54,793 nt of DNA from positions 1 to 54,793 of the forward strand of contig CAZFNI010000014.1 in assembly GCA_964520655.1 (NCBI GenBank). Reading direction: 5' to 3'. Below are positions 6,649 through 16,341 of this stretch, in pieces. Each line of letters starts with the position of its first letter. Within the stretch, counting starts at the first letter, position 1. This stretch comes from JACQQW01 sp964520655 (GTDB lineage: Bacteria; Omnitrophota; Gorgyraeia; Zapsychrales; Fredricksoniimonadaceae). The translations under genes and the position numbers were made by a program. A model generated the notes under the pieces. It did not search any database, was not told the DNA's origin, and was given only the letters and a program-made list of their open reading frames with translations.

Positions 6649-7716
6649 CTATTTGCGGATTAAACTCTTTAATTCATCAACATTATGCGCGTGCAGCAAG
6701 GCCATTTCATAAGTGATCAGACCTTTTTGATATGCTTCCTGCAAGGACTTGTCCATGGTCTTCATGCCATGCTGCCCGCCGGTCTGGATCGCCGTGCGGA
6801 TCTGTTCCACCGCCTGTTCGCGCACCATGTTGCGGATACCTGAAGAAGCCACCATGATCTCGGGGATCATGACACGACCAACGCCGGAAGCCCTCGGTAC
6901 AAGTTGCTGGGAAATAACGCCTTCCAAAGCGGTCGCCAGCTGCAAACGAACCTGTTGCTGCTGATACGGTGGGAAAACGTCGATAATACGTTCGATCGTC
7001 TGCGGCGCATCAGGTGTGTGCAAGGTCGCTAGGACCAAGTGTCCTGTTTCTGCCGCTGTCAACGCGGTGGAAATGGTTTCCAGGTCGCGCATCTCACCGA
7101 CGACAATAACATCCGGGTCTTGACGCAAGCAGCGTCTCAACGCTTCAGCGAACGAATTGGTATCGCGGTAGACCTCACGCTGCTTGATGATCGATTTCTT
7201 GTTCGTGTGAATGAATTCAATAGGATCTTCGATGCTGATAACAACGCAGGAACGTTCGGAGTTAATCAAATTGATCATCGCCGCCATGGTGGTCGTTTTT
7301 CCCGTACCTGTCGCCCCGGTGATCAAGACCAGTCCGCTTTGTTTGCGAGCAAAATCAGCCACGACCGGAGGCAGCTGTAATTCTTCAATGGTCGGGATGA
7401 ACAACGGGACCCGGCGAAAAGCCGCTTCAACGCAGCCGCGCTGGACGTGTACGTTCACGCGGAAACGGTCCAATCCGTTTAACGCCAAAGAAATATCGAG
7501 CTCTTTGGCCTCTTCAAACTTCGCCTTCTGATCCTTGTTCAATATCTCATAGATCATTTCCTGGATCTTTTCCCGGCTTAAGGCCTCTTGCTGAATGGGA
7601 ACCAAACGCCCGTCAATACGCAGGATCGGCGGTGTGTTCTCCGTTAAGTGCAAGTCGGAAGCATTCTGGCTGATGCTAAGCATCAGCAGTTCACGAAGCA
7701 GCGTGTTTTTTTCCAT
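6649..7716 (-). CDS. pilT: type IV pilus retraction ATPase PilT
   Basis: 355 residues, near the usual 345. The N-terminal PAS-like domain begins with SDLHLT. The core has a Walker A motif GATGTGKT (134-141), the Asp box around SIEDPIEF, Walker B-like DVIVVGEMRD (202-211) and the His box GHLVLATLHT. Residues around 320 and the C-terminal half match PilT rather than PilB or GspE, which are much longer. PilT hexamers pull pili back and power twitching. The start lies 26 bases inside the aspartate aminotransferase gene. No other pilus genes are in the window, so partners must be encoded elsewhere. Confidence 0.92.
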   Translation of the reverse strand: MEKNTLLRELLMLSISQNASDLHLTENTPPILRIDGRLVPIQQEALSREKIQEMIYEILNKDQKAKFEEAKELDISLALNGLDRFRVNVHVQRGCVEAAFRRVPLFIPTIEELQLPPVVADFARKQSGLVLITGATGTGKTTTMAAMINLINSERSCVVISIEDPIEFIHTNKKSIIKQREVYRDTNSFAEALRRCLRQDPDVIVVGEMRDLETISTALTAAETGHLVLATLHTPDAPQTIERIIDVFPPYQQQQVRLQLATALEGVISQQLVPRASGVGRVMIPEIMVASSGIRNMVREQAVEQIRTAIQTGGQHGMKTMDKSLQEAYQKGLITYEMALLHAHNVDELKSLIRK

Positions 7717-8875
7717 GGGTGTTGATCCATTCGCCGATACGGCGAACGCCTTCTATGATTTTTGCGTCAGAGGTTGAGAAACTTAAACGTATATATTCCG
7801 GTGTGCCGAAACCATCGCCGGGAATACCAGCGACTTTCACATCATCCAGCATGCGTTTGGCAATGTCTGCACCATCCCCCACTTTGGAGAAATCACAAAA
7901 GACATAAAAAGCCCCGTCGGGACGGATATAGCTGATCTGCGGGATCTTATCTAAACACTTTAACATCAAGTCCCGTCTGGCCTTAAAGATCTTGCACATC
8001 GCATCAACGCTCTCGGAAGAGGCTTTAAGCGCCGCCACCGCAGCCGCCTGGCTGATAGAGGTCGGATTGGATGTGGAATGATCCTGGTATTTCTTGATAT
8101 ATTCCATGATCTCAACCGGCCCTGCCGCATACCCGATACGCCAGCCTGTCATGGAATAGGCCTTCGATACGCCGTTGACGGTGATCGTCAGATCATAGAT
8201 CTCTTTACCTAATGATGCGATCGAGGTGAATTCCGTGCTGTCATAAACAAGCTTTTCATAGATCTCATCGCTGATCACAAAGATCTTGTGCTTGACGCAC
8301 ACGGCCGCGATCTGCGAAAGCTCTGTTTTGGAATACATGACCCCTGTCGGATTAGACGGTGAATTAATGATGAGTAATTTTGTCTTGGGGGTGATCGCTT
8401 TCTCGATGGCCTGCGCGGTCATTTTATATCCGGTCGACTTATCTGTTTTAATGATGACCGACTTACCCCCTGCTGCCTTGACCATTTCCGGATAGCTGAC
8501 CCAGTACGGTGACTGGAAAATGACCTCTTGCCCGTCATCAACCAAAACTTGGATGATATTAAACAGCGAGTGTTTAGCGCCGCAGGAGACAACGATCTGA
8601 TTGGGTTTGTATGTCAGCTTATTGTCCTGTTGAAATTTAGTAGCAATGGCTTCACGCAGATCCTGGGTACCGATCGACGGGGTGTATTTAGTTAAACCAG
8701 ATTGTATGGCTTTAATTCCTGCTGCCTTAATATGCTCGGGTGTATCCAGATCCGGCTCACCAGCTCCAAAATTGACCACATCATGCCCCTGGGACTGCAA
8801 TTCCTTGGCGCGGGCAGTGATAGCAAGCGTTGTTGACCCTACAATGTCTTTAATGCGGCGATTGACTTCTAACAT
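7691..8875 (-). CDS. aspC: aspartate aminotransferase (class I, fold type I PLP enzyme)
   Basis: 394 residues. Family signs are FGAGEPDLDTP (36-46), NSPSNPTGV (171-179), ISDEIYE, the PLP-binding lysine in NGVSKAYSMTGWRIG (K238), and a C-terminal RLSF motif with the substrate-binding Arg. It interconverts aspartate and 2-oxoglutarate with oxaloacetate and glutamate. The pattern is that of the subgroup Ib enzymes of Thermus and Bacillus, some of which also use prephenate. It opens the transcript shared with pilT and idh. The 49 bases upstream are AT-rich, and no clear promoter could be fixed. Confidence 0.88.
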   Translation of the reverse strand: MLEVNRRIKDIVGSTTLAITARAKELQSQGHDVVNFGAGEPDLDTPEHIKAAGIKAIQSGLTKYTPSIGTQDLREAIATKFQQDNKLTYKPNQIVVSCGAKHSLFNIIQVLVDDGQEVIFQSPYWVSYPEMVKAAGGKSVIIKTDKSTGYKMTAQAIEKAITPKTKLLIINSPSNPTGVMYSKTELSQIAAVCVKHKIFVISDEIYEKLVYDSTEFTSIASLGKEIYDLTITVNGVSKAYSMTGWRIGYAAGPVEIMEYIKKYQDHSTSNPTSISQAAAVAALKASSESVDAMCKIFKARRDLMLKCLDKIPQISYIRPDGAFYVFCDFSKVGDGADIAKRMLDDVKVAGIPGDGFGTPEYIRLSFSTSDAKIIEGVRRIGEWINTHGKKHAAS

Positions 8876-8924
8876 ATTCTATCCTTCTATCAAATTAATA
8901 GGTTTCTAAGACGGGAATAATATA

Positions 8925-11900
8925 TCACAAAAGCGGATTATTGGGGGAAGCAAAATACAATTTTGCTGGGAAGATATTGATAATGACCGGCACAAGACCA
9001 TCAATACGGATCTGATCAAGATCCTGCTGTTCCAACGGCAGAACAACGCCATTGCCGTCGCGTTTGATGACTAAATCAAGGCTGGAAGCGTTCATATCAA
9101 TACCGCCTTTATTTGATAATTGTGCATTTTCTGCAGCCTGATTAACAACAGAAACAATCACTGAACGATTCAACCTCCTTTGTTCAGCATCGCTCTGGTA
9201 ATAAACATGTGATATCCTATCATTGATGAATTCTATTGAGTATCTTCTTCCGCTCTTAAATTGAGTATCTAACCAATCCGCCCATTCATGCCCTTCTTTA
9301 GAACCGTCATATCTAAAACCCTTTTTCTCATCAACATTGGTATACTGGAACCCTGCAACAAGATCAACATCTCCGCCTGTAAATAAACTTAAAAGCCTTA
9401 ACGTCATACTTCTTTCGTGCCCAATTTCATTGATAAATACGACATTATCGAAATATTCATTGACCCCAATTGCGGCCAACTCTTTTCTAAAAAAATCTCC
9501 ATAAGCTTCAAAAGCACCTTCTTCATATACTAGTTTATTGATCAGTGTTGAAGAAAAATCCAGCAAATACACATCAGTTGCTCTGACCTTATATCTATCT
9601 TTTGTTTGTGTTATTGATACCAAAGCATCGTAAATAGGATCAGCTGAACGGCCTAGAACAACAACTTTTTTACCTTGATATTTTGGTTGATCCAGAATCC
9701 ATTGAGCAAAATTAATTATATCTGGAGCATATTTCGTAAATTGTTCTCTATATTGTTCTTTATCAGATACACTCATCGCCCTATCTTCATTACCAGAACC
9801 CCTGTTACTATTCGCAAAATAACTTCGGTACGCCTCCTCATCATCTTTTGCTTCTTTGATTATCTTATCCCTGACCACGGCATAAGGCTGGCCCGTCTTG
9901 GGATCAACAATGCCGTAATTGATCAACATCGCTGTTTCTGTTGGTGTTAACCCGTTCACTTTGCCAAGAACAAAAAATCTCAACGCTTTTAATGTCCGTC
10001 CAACCTCATAAAAATCTTCTTCCGGACCTTGAGTCTCTTGTTTCATCAGGTCATACATGGCCAACCGCCTGTCATCCTGGACTTTCGCCAAATTCTGTTC
10101 TTTTAAGAGAGCTGACTGACCATCGAGCCAATCCAAAAATTTTTTAAAATAGATGTGGTTGATAACAATATCAACTGACTTTTTATCAGCAGCAATCGTT
10201 ATTGTGTACGGCTTTCTAAAACCATTAAGTAACAAACTCAGGTCTTGATACAATTTCGGCTGACTTTGAGGATCTTCAATTTTAAGCACAAGAGCCTCTC
10301 TTTTTTCATCCCAAATCGTTATATTCTTCCTGTTGAAGATCTGATCATCAATCTGATCAACGATCCAGCGTCGCCTCTCCAATGGAACTGTACTGTTCAT
10401 CGCGGCATCGCCAGCCGTTTCCATTGATACGGCAAGCTCCCTGAAAAGTTCCACATATTCCCGTTGACGCATAAATGCTATCATCGTTTTATGGTCCTTG
10501 ATCAACCCCTGAGCTAAAACTCTGATTTGCAGCTGCCTTAAAGGCATATCCTTTTCAAATTCACTGATCAAGGCAAGATAATCCTGTATCTTTGAACGAA
10601 TCTCCTGATTAGCTGCCCATGCTTGAGCAACTTTGCGGCTCCATCCTCCACGCGCCCCAGGAGCAGACCGGCCATAGATCTTCTCGCCCGTCAAGAGCTC
10701 GACATAAAGATCAACAACATTTAAGACCTTTAATAAATATCGTTCCTTCTCACCATTCTCTTTCCCCTTCCATGCCAGGATAAAATCAGCGGCATTCTTT
10801 TCATTCATCCACAAGAAACTGGCCAACACCGCAGCTTCCGGATGATTCTGGACCCATGCTTTTTCTGTTGATGTTTCTAAAGGCAGCTCTTGTCCAACCA
10901 TGGCCTTATCTATTAACAAATTACTTTTTTCAACCAAAGCGTCTTTTACCCCTGGCTTCTTTAAAGGATCTTGGATCACTCCATTCGAATAGGCATTCTT
11001 TAAAACAGAAACAAAATATCTCATAAATGACGGCAGATCACCTGGGTCATAGGCAGCAAAAATTTCCTGTGCGTTGGCGACAACAAGATCCTTGATCAAC
11101 GCCGGTATATACTCAGGATCCTGGGAACGAAAAAGGACATCCCTCGCTAAATATTTAGCTAATCTCATACCTTTCGGTAAACGCTTAAAGAACATTGGAA
11201 CTTCCGTATCCTCCTCTTCTTTTAGCATTCCAGAGAGTATCTTCCTTGCGATCCCAACAGGAACAGCACCTCTGGGATTCAAATCAGCCATCACTGTTAA
11301 AGTTTGATCTCCTCTTAATTGAGGCTTGCTTTTACTAATTCGATCAATCGCAACGTTCAAATTGACTAAAACGTTCATCATTCGGCGTTGGAAATCCTGA
11401 GGGTCTACGGTTGAGGGCACTGATATCCAATATAGCCTTTTATATTTCACATAATACGGTATACCGTATTCTTCCTCTGTCACCTCGTCTCGAAGTCCGA
11501 GTTTAGCAGCGATCAAGTGATTAATCTTCTCCGCGATCTCAAAATCGTGTTCATCATAGAAATAAGGCAGCATCATGTCCCAATAGGGTTTATAAAAAGC
11601 TTCCCCAAACACTCTTTTGAAGCGGTCTTCCGTTATCCCCCGAGGCGCAAGCTCAAGGCTGTTGCCGTTCTGGCTGATAGCCAAGGTTGAGGAGATCATC
11701 TTAGCCCTAAAATCAAACCAGTTTAAACCGTGATTAAACCTCTCGTAATAATCCTTGGCAACCCATCCCTTACGGTTAAAAACTACAAACCTTGAATTAA
11801 GAACCACCCCCGTTGCCGCCCCTTTGATCAAAGCAACCCCAGGAGCTTTCCTGAATTCCCCTATCAGTCGTACGATCTGCCGTTGAGCCTCGCCGCGATC

Positions 11901-13982
11901 GCCTATATTAATTCCCAAAGCATTTAATTCATCAGCAGTAAACTCAAGTGATTCCTTTATCTGATGACCAACTTTCTCAATCGTGATATTTGATGCACGA
12001 AAAGCATCAGCAACTCCGGTCAAGATATGCATAATGTCTGTGACATTCTCTCTTGTTTCCAAACGTCCGTCATGAAACCTGAAATTCTTTTCAAGTTCTT
12101 CTCGTTTAGTCCCATTGATATCCTCTAACTTGGGTATCATATGCTCAAATATGAACTTTTCCAGCAAGGGCTGCCATGGGTCATCATAAGGGATATGATC
12201 GATCAACATGGTCCACTCGTGACCTTGATCATCTTTGGTTGATATGGGCCTGCGGGTATTATCCATTATTTCGCTAAAAAAAATCTGCTGATAGATCTGT
12301 AGCTCCAGCCCCTTTAACCAACGGGTGATCCGGTCACGATCTTTCTCATCAAAACTCACATCAAAGGTTTTATGTCCGGCAGACCTCTCGGCCGTGAAGA
12401 CAACCTTCTGCGCACCAGCGATCGCACGAGCGATCACTTCATCCTCATCACTTACTTGCGATCCTTCAATCGTTGTCCGGGTAATATTAGAAGATTTTAG
12501 TTCAAACTTAAGCAGATCAATGACTTTAAGTACCTCTGCCGCCTTAACCCCTCTTAAGTCCTTACCAAAATTGACGATCACATCGCGATCAATTTGCACA
12601 GATGATCCTGCCGATGATCTGCCACCCCCACTAACCTTGTCTTGATTAGAGGGCGAAGCGAAGAAAGTATCATATGATCTCGCAGCTACCGGATAATTTC
12701 TAAAGACCCCATTAAGCAACGCATGCAGCTTCCAACCGCCGGGATATGCTTTTCGAGGATAATTTTTGGCGATTGCGATCACCCTTTTTACGCGCGCTGC
12801 TTTTTTGGCTTTTGCTGCCTCGTCATCATGTTCAGATTGTCCATCTGCAGCGTTGACTGTCTGGACACTAGCCACATCACCTTCGCCAACTGCTCTGTTT
12901 ACAAGAGCCTTCTCCTCTGGATCTAATTCTTGCTTCGTAGTCACTATCTGGGCATAATCCGAATACCCTTTTGTACCACCGGAGAAATATCGCCGGGGAA
13001 TAATTTTTCCCGAGACTGAAGTCTCTTCTTTGATCAAATTAAAAACACCCTTCTTGAATGCCTGCAGATACTGCTCATAGACGATCTGATTTTGTTTCGG
13101 GTCCGTTTTGACCCCATTGATCTTGCTCTTATCCGCGTAAAGCTTAGCCATCAAGGAATTCTGCAGCGTTCGCTTATACCACGCTGCTAATAACATGGAG
13201 TTATACACCTGTCGCAGTATGGCAAAATTCCTGCCCTCATTGACCTCTTTTTCGAGCACAGGAACAACAACATTCCTTATGATCTCGGTCACTGGAGAGG
13301 GCTTAGCGGCTAAACTCTGTTTTTGAGCAGCTAAATAATCCTCCTCTGTCATCACCTTTAAATGATTTTCCATCACATAAACAGTATTGCCATTTTCGTA
13401 TATCACCGCCTTATCAGGAACGATCCAAACTTTATTGAATGTTGATATGATTCCATTATGTTTACCTGCGGCGTCGAAGGTTTTACCCCCAGCAGTTATG
13501 CCAGGGTATTTTAAGGCGGATTGCTCGTATACTCTCTTCCAGAACTCCTTGCCTGTCTCTGCCTCCGGGTACAATAAGCTTGCTGACAACTGTTTTAACA
13601 GGTAATCCTGGATCAGCAGATCATTGCCCATCTGGGTTTGACCAAAAGTATCGGTGATGACCCTTTCATGCTCATATGGACTTAAATTGACCCATTGCTG
13701 ATCATCCGGCACAGCCAAAGAAGCCATGAAATATTTGATCAACCGGGCGTACTCCTCCTGCTTTTCAAATGGAGTAAGCGCGGCCTGCCCACGGTTGATG
13801 ATAAAATCTATTTTAAAGGGGTTCTTAGGATCAAGGACCATACCTTTGATGGTCGTGGGCGTAAATGCGGGACTTAACAAAACCATGACGCCGGGCTTAG
13901 GTAAAACCATCTCCTGGGCATGAATGGGCGCCAATGGCAGCAGAAAAAAACACAAAGACATGGCAATTGTTCTACGGAACAT
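8925..13982 (-). CDS. giant secreted protein of unknown function (1685 residues)
   Basis: I do not recognise a function. Residues 1-22 are a signal peptide (two Arg, a hydrophobic core, IHA before Q23). Residues 23-320 form the module shared with the partial gene at 1..388, with WVNLSPYE, FGQTQMG, DLLIQDYLLKQ and a Tyr-rich segment. Residues 375-465 are a low-complexity Ala/Lys then Gly/Ser linker. The middle is mixed alpha/beta with no motif I can name. Around 1437-1478 a strand KKVVVLG, a loop SADP and a later YLLDFSS resemble a Rossmann or phosphoribosyltransferase-like core. The last 61 residues hold GGIDMN, KRDGNG and a hydrophobic VPVIINI. No transmembrane segment besides the signal is evident. 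The reading frame is intact over 5 kb, and parts of the coding sequence (for example 9130-9850) look more AT-rich than its neighbours. Confidence 0.85.
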   Translation of the reverse strand: MFRRTIAMSLCFFLLPLAPIHAQEMVLPKPGVMVLLSPAFTPTTIKGMVLDPKNPFKIDFIINRGQAALTPFEKQEEYARLIKYFMASLAVPDDQQWVNLSPYEHERVITDTFGQTQMGNDLLIQDYLLKQLSASLLYPEAETGKEFWKRVYEQSALKYPGITAGGKTFDAAGKHNGIISTFNKVWIVPDKAVIYENGNTVYVMENHLKVMTEEDYLAAQKQSLAAKPSPVTEIIRNVVVPVLEKEVNEGRNFAILRQVYNSMLLAAWYKRTLQNSLMAKLYADKSKINGVKTDPKQNQIVYEQYLQAFKKGVFNLIKEETSVSGKIIPRRYFSGGTKGYSDYAQIVTTKQELDPEEKALVNRAVGEGDVASVQTVNAADGQSEHDDEAAKAKKAARVKRVIAIAKNYPRKAYPGGWKLHALLNGVFRNYPVAARSYDTFFASPSNQDKVSGGGRSSAGSSVQIDRDVIVNFGKDLRGVKAAEVLKVIDLLKFELKSSNITRTTIEGSQVSDEDEVIARAIAGAQKVVFTAERSAGHKTFDVSFDEKDRDRITRWLKGLELQIYQQIFFSEIMDNTRRPISTKDDQGHEWTMLIDHIPYDDPWQPLLEKFIFEHMIPKLEDINGTKREELEKNFRFHDGRLETRENVTDIMHILTGVADAFRASNITIEKVGHQIKESLEFTADELNALGINIGDRGEAQRQIVRLIGEFRKAPGVALIKGAATGVVLNSRFVVFNRKGWVAKDYYERFNHGLNWFDFRAKMISSTLAISQNGNSLELAPRGITEDRFKRVFGEAFYKPYWDMMLPYFYDEHDFEIAEKINHLIAAKLGLRDEVTEEEYGIPYYVKYKRLYWISVPSTVDPQDFQRRMMNVLVNLNVAIDRISKSKPQLRGDQTLTVMADLNPRGAVPVGIARKILSGMLKEEEDTEVPMFFKRLPKGMRLAKYLARDVLFRSQDPEYIPALIKDLVVANAQEIFAAYDPGDLPSFMRYFVSVLKNAYSNGVIQDPLKKPGVKDALVEKSNLLIDKAMVGQELPLETSTEKAWVQNHPEAAVLASFLWMNEKNAADFILAWKGKENGEKERYLLKVLNVVDLYVELLTGEKIYGRSAPGARGGWSRKVAQAWAANQEIRSKIQDYLALISEFEKDMPLRQLQIRVLAQGLIKDHKTMIAFMRQREYVELFRELAVSMETAGDAAMNSTVPLERRRWIVDQIDDQIFNRKNITIWDEKREALVLKIEDPQSQPKLYQDLSLLLNGFRKPYTITIAADKKSVDIVINHIYFKKFLDWLDGQSALLKEQNLAKVQDDRRLAMYDLMKQETQGPEEDFYEVGRTLKALRFFVLGKVNGLTPTETAMLINYGIVDPKTGQPYAVVRDKIIKEAKDDEEAYRSYFANSNRGSGNEDRAMSVSDKEQYREQFTKYAPDIINFAQWILDQPKYQGKKVVVLGRSADPIYDALVSITQTKDRYKVRATDVYLLDFSSTLINKLVYEEGAFEAYGDFFRKELAAIGVNEYFDNVVFINEIGHERSMTLRLLSLFTGGDVDLVAGFQYTNVDEKKGFRYDGSKEGHEWADWLDTQFKSGRRYSIEFINDRISHVYYQSDAEQRRLNRSVIVSVVNQAAENAQLSNKGGIDMNASSLDLVIKRDGNGVVLPLEQQDLDQIRIDGLVPVIINIFPAKLYFASPNNPLL

Positions 13983-13998
13983 ACTACAAATTTACCAT

Positions 13999-14004
13999 AT
14001 TATA
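13999..14004 (-). promoter_or_regulatory. possible -10 element for the giant secreted protein gene
   Basis: A perfect TATAAT lies 17 bases before the ATG at 13982, just after the rplQ terminator, where a new promoter is expected. No good -35 hexamer stands at the right distance, and the surrounding bases are a run of TA repeats, so this could be chance. Confidence 0.35.
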
Positions 14005-14034
14005 TATATGAGCGCCACTACAGGGGGAGTAAAT

Positions 14035-14070
14035 AAAAAAGGGCTGTACCTGAAAAGGTACAGCCCTTTT
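14035..14070 (-). terminator. intrinsic terminator closing the ribosomal protein supercluster
   Basis: A perfect GGGCTGTACC / GGTACAGCCC stem (14041..14050 with 14057..14066) has a six-base loop, is flanked by AAAA on the 5' side, and is followed on the minus strand by six T. It lies 24 bases after the rplQ stop, before the giant protein gene. This is a textbook terminator and ends the alpha operon. Confidence 0.93.
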
Positions 14071-14093
14071 GAGAAACTATTGATGAAACAGGA

Positions 14094-14663
14094 TTATTCC
14101 GCGCCAGTTTTGCGCTGGAACAATTTCTTCACGCCTGTCGGCTTGGCCGCGGCTTTTGTTGATGTTTTCACATCCGCTTTGGAATGACCTTCAGACTTGG
14201 CAGCTTTGGTTGTTTTCTCAACAGCCGGTTTTGTTTCCGCATCCGAAACTGTTTTCACATCCGCAGCAGCAGTCTTCTGCTTTTTCTCACCAGTAACGAT
14301 CGTACGGCTCTTCTCGGTCAATTCCAAGAAAACCAGATCAGCGTTATCCCCGTCGCGTTTGCCATACGGGATAATGCGGGTATATCCGCCCTGACGCGAT
14401 TTGAAGCGCGGTGCGGTTTCTTTAAATAATGAGGACACCAGAACATGGTCACAAAGGATCGCGAACGCTTTACGGCGCGCGGTCAATGTGTCCTTTTTGC
14501 CCAATGTGATCAATTTCTCGACCAGACGGCGGCCTTCTTTGGCCTTGGACTTGGTCGTGCAAATGCGTTCCTGGATAAGCGTCGCCTTGGCCAGATCGCG
14601 TAATGTGGCGGCGCGTAAACTTCTGTTACGGCTTAATCGATTACCTGATACTTTGTGTCTCAT
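14094..14663 (-). CDS. rplQ: 50S ribosomal protein L17 with a C-terminal extension
   Basis: 189 residues. Residues 1-120 are a normal L17: MRHKVSGNRLSRNRSLRAA at the start, then TLIQERICTTKSKAKEGRRLVEKL written in parts, and YTRIIPYGKRDGDNA. L17 sits near the exit tunnel of the large subunit. About 70 extra residues follow, rich in Lys, Ala and Thr, low in complexity and probably disordered. It is the last gene of the alpha operon, 12 bases after rpoA, and is followed by a strong terminator. Confidence 0.95.
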   Translation of the reverse strand: MRHKVSGNRLSRNRSLRAATLRDLAKATLIQERICTTKSKAKEGRRLVEKLITLGKKDTLTARRKAFAILCDHVLVSSLFKETAPRFKSRQGGYTRIIPYGKRDGDNADLVFLELTEKSRTIVTGEKKQKTAAADVKTVSDAETKPAVEKTTKAAKSEGHSKADVKTSTKAAAKPTGVKKLFQRKTGAE

Positions 14664-14675
14664 ATACCCACTCTT

Positions 14676-15665
14676 TTATTTAGACTTCAATTTTTTAGTG
14701 TCAACCTTCATCCCTAAGGACAATCCCATGGCCTTAAGAAGATCACCGATCTCCGTCAAAGATTTCTTACCAAAATTACGGAATTCCAATAATTCTGATT
14801 CTTGACGACGGACAAGATCTCCGATCGTTTTAATGTTCGCGTCCTTCAAGCAATTCGAGGAGCGAACAGATAATTCCAGCTCAGAGATCGGTAAGCGCAA
14901 TTTAGAATACAACGCTTCTTCTTCCGCAGAGATCTCTTCTTCAACTTCTTCTTCCTCCGGCAATTGGCCGTAGGCAACGAACACGTCCAGATGGCGCTGT
15001 AAAATATTAGCCCCGTAAAGTAAGGCTTCCTTGGGGTTAATAGCACCGTTGGTCGTGATCTCCAAGATCACGCGATCATAATCCGTTCGCTGACCGACGC
15101 GGGTGTTCTCGACGGTAGAGTTCACATTGATGATCGGGGTGAAAATAGAATCGATGGCGATCGTACCGACAGCCGCACCTTCCTTCTTGTTCTGGTCGGC
15201 AGGAACATAACCGCGGCCGCGGGACACTTCCAATTCCATGTTAAACGGAATGTCCTGGGTCAACGTGGCGATGTGATGGTCAGGATTTAAGATCTCGATG
15301 ACTTCGTCAGAGATGATATCCTTGGCCTTGATGGCGCCTTTTTTATTCGCCTTGATAAAAACGCTTTTAGGGGCTTTAGAATGCGAACGAATGATCAAAC
15401 CTTTGATGTTCAAAACGATGTTCGTCACTGATTCCAAAACACCCGGCATCGTGGAGAACTCATGAGCAACACCTTCGATACGGATGGAGGTGACCGCGCT
15501 GCCTTCAATGGAGGAGATCAGGATCCGACGCAGAGAATTACCTAAAGTGACCCCATAGCCGCGTTCAAAAGGCTCTGCTATGAATTTACCATACGTATTG
15601 GTATAGCTGGATTCATCGCAATCTAAACGTTTCGGCATTTGAAAATCGCGCCATTTAACACCCAT
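14676..15665 (-). CDS. rpoA: DNA-directed RNA polymerase subunit alpha
   Basis: 329 residues, the usual size. The N-terminal assembly domain has EPFERGYGVTLGNSLRRILL-like sequence at about 31-50 (ending RRILISS) and TMPGVLESV. After an acidic linker (EEEEVEEEISAEEE), the C-terminal domain from about residue 255 has LELSVRSSNCLKDANI and EIGDLLKAMGLSLGM. This is the domain that touches UP elements and activators. The dimer nucleates assembly of beta and beta prime. GGAGGA precedes the ATG. It stands between rpsD and rplQ, as in most bacteria. Confidence 0.97.
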   Translation of the reverse strand: MGVKWRDFQMPKRLDCDESSYTNTYGKFIAEPFERGYGVTLGNSLRRILISSIEGSAVTSIRIEGVAHEFSTMPGVLESVTNIVLNIKGLIIRSHSKAPKSVFIKANKKGAIKAKDIISDEVIEILNPDHHIATLTQDIPFNMELEVSRGRGYVPADQNKKEGAAVGTIAIDSIFTPIINVNSTVENTRVGQRTDYDRVILEITTNGAINPKEALLYGANILQRHLDVFVAYGQLPEEEEVEEEISAEEEALYSKLRLPISELELSVRSSNCLKDANIKTIGDLVRRQESELLEFRNFGKKSLTEIGDLLKAMGLSLGMKVDTKKLKSK

Positions 15666-15696
15666 GAGTTTATCCTCCGTAGACTATGTTTTAAAA

Positions 15697-16323
15697 TTAT
15701 CTTGAGTAAAGTTCAACGATCAGCTGCTCGTTGACGGCAAATGTCACATCGTCACGCAGCGGGATACGCACCACTTTAGCGCTCAGATTCGCGGCATCAA
15801 CTTGTAACCAACCCGGAACTTTACGTTCTTTGGTCAATTCAATATTGTTCTTGATCGTATTGGTCGTCTTTGTATCCGTCTTGATCTGGATCGTGTCGTT
15901 CGCCTTGACAATGTAGGAGCTGATGTTGACACGGCGGCCATTGACTGAAACATGATTATGGCTGACGATCTGTCTGGCATCCTTACGGGATTTCGCAAAC
16001 CCTAAGCTGAAAATGACACTGTCCAAACGGCGTTCCAATAATTGCAGCAAGATATGACCCGTAACACCCTTGGTGCTGGCGGCCTTCAAGAAGTAATTAC
16101 GGAACTGGGTTTCCAAAACGCCGTAAATACGTTTTACTTTTTGTTTTTCACGCAGCTGAACACCGAAGTTGGACAACTTGCCTTTTTTAAGCCCATGCTG
16201 ACCAGGGGCATATTCACGACGGGAAATAGCACATTTGTGCGTATAGCAACGCAAGCCCTTTAAGAAAAGCTTCTCGCCTTCCCTGCGGCATAAACGACAA
16301 TCTGGACCTAAATCACGTCCCAT
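15697..16323 (-). CDS. rpsD: 30S ribosomal protein S4
   Basis: 208 residues. It opens with MGRDLGPDCRLCRREGEKL, and the CRLC plus later Cys in RCYTHKC suggest the zinc-binding form. The S4 RNA-binding domain lies at about 98-160: LERRLDSVIFSLGFAKSRKDARQIVSHNHVSVNG in parts. S4 starts small-subunit assembly by binding 16S RNA, and in many bacteria it represses the alpha operon. Placed between rpsK and rpoA in the conserved order. Confidence 0.97.
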   Translation of the reverse strand: MGRDLGPDCRLCRREGEKLFLKGLRCYTHKCAISRREYAPGQHGLKKGKLSNFGVQLREKQKVKRIYGVLETQFRNYFLKAASTKGVTGHILLQLLERRLDSVIFSLGFAKSRKDARQIVSHNHVSVNGRRVNISSYIVKANDTIQIKTDTKTTNTIKNNIELTKERKVPGWLQVDAANLSAKVVRIPLRDDVTFAVNEQLIVELYSR

Positions 16324-16341
16324 ATGATGATATTCCTTTCC

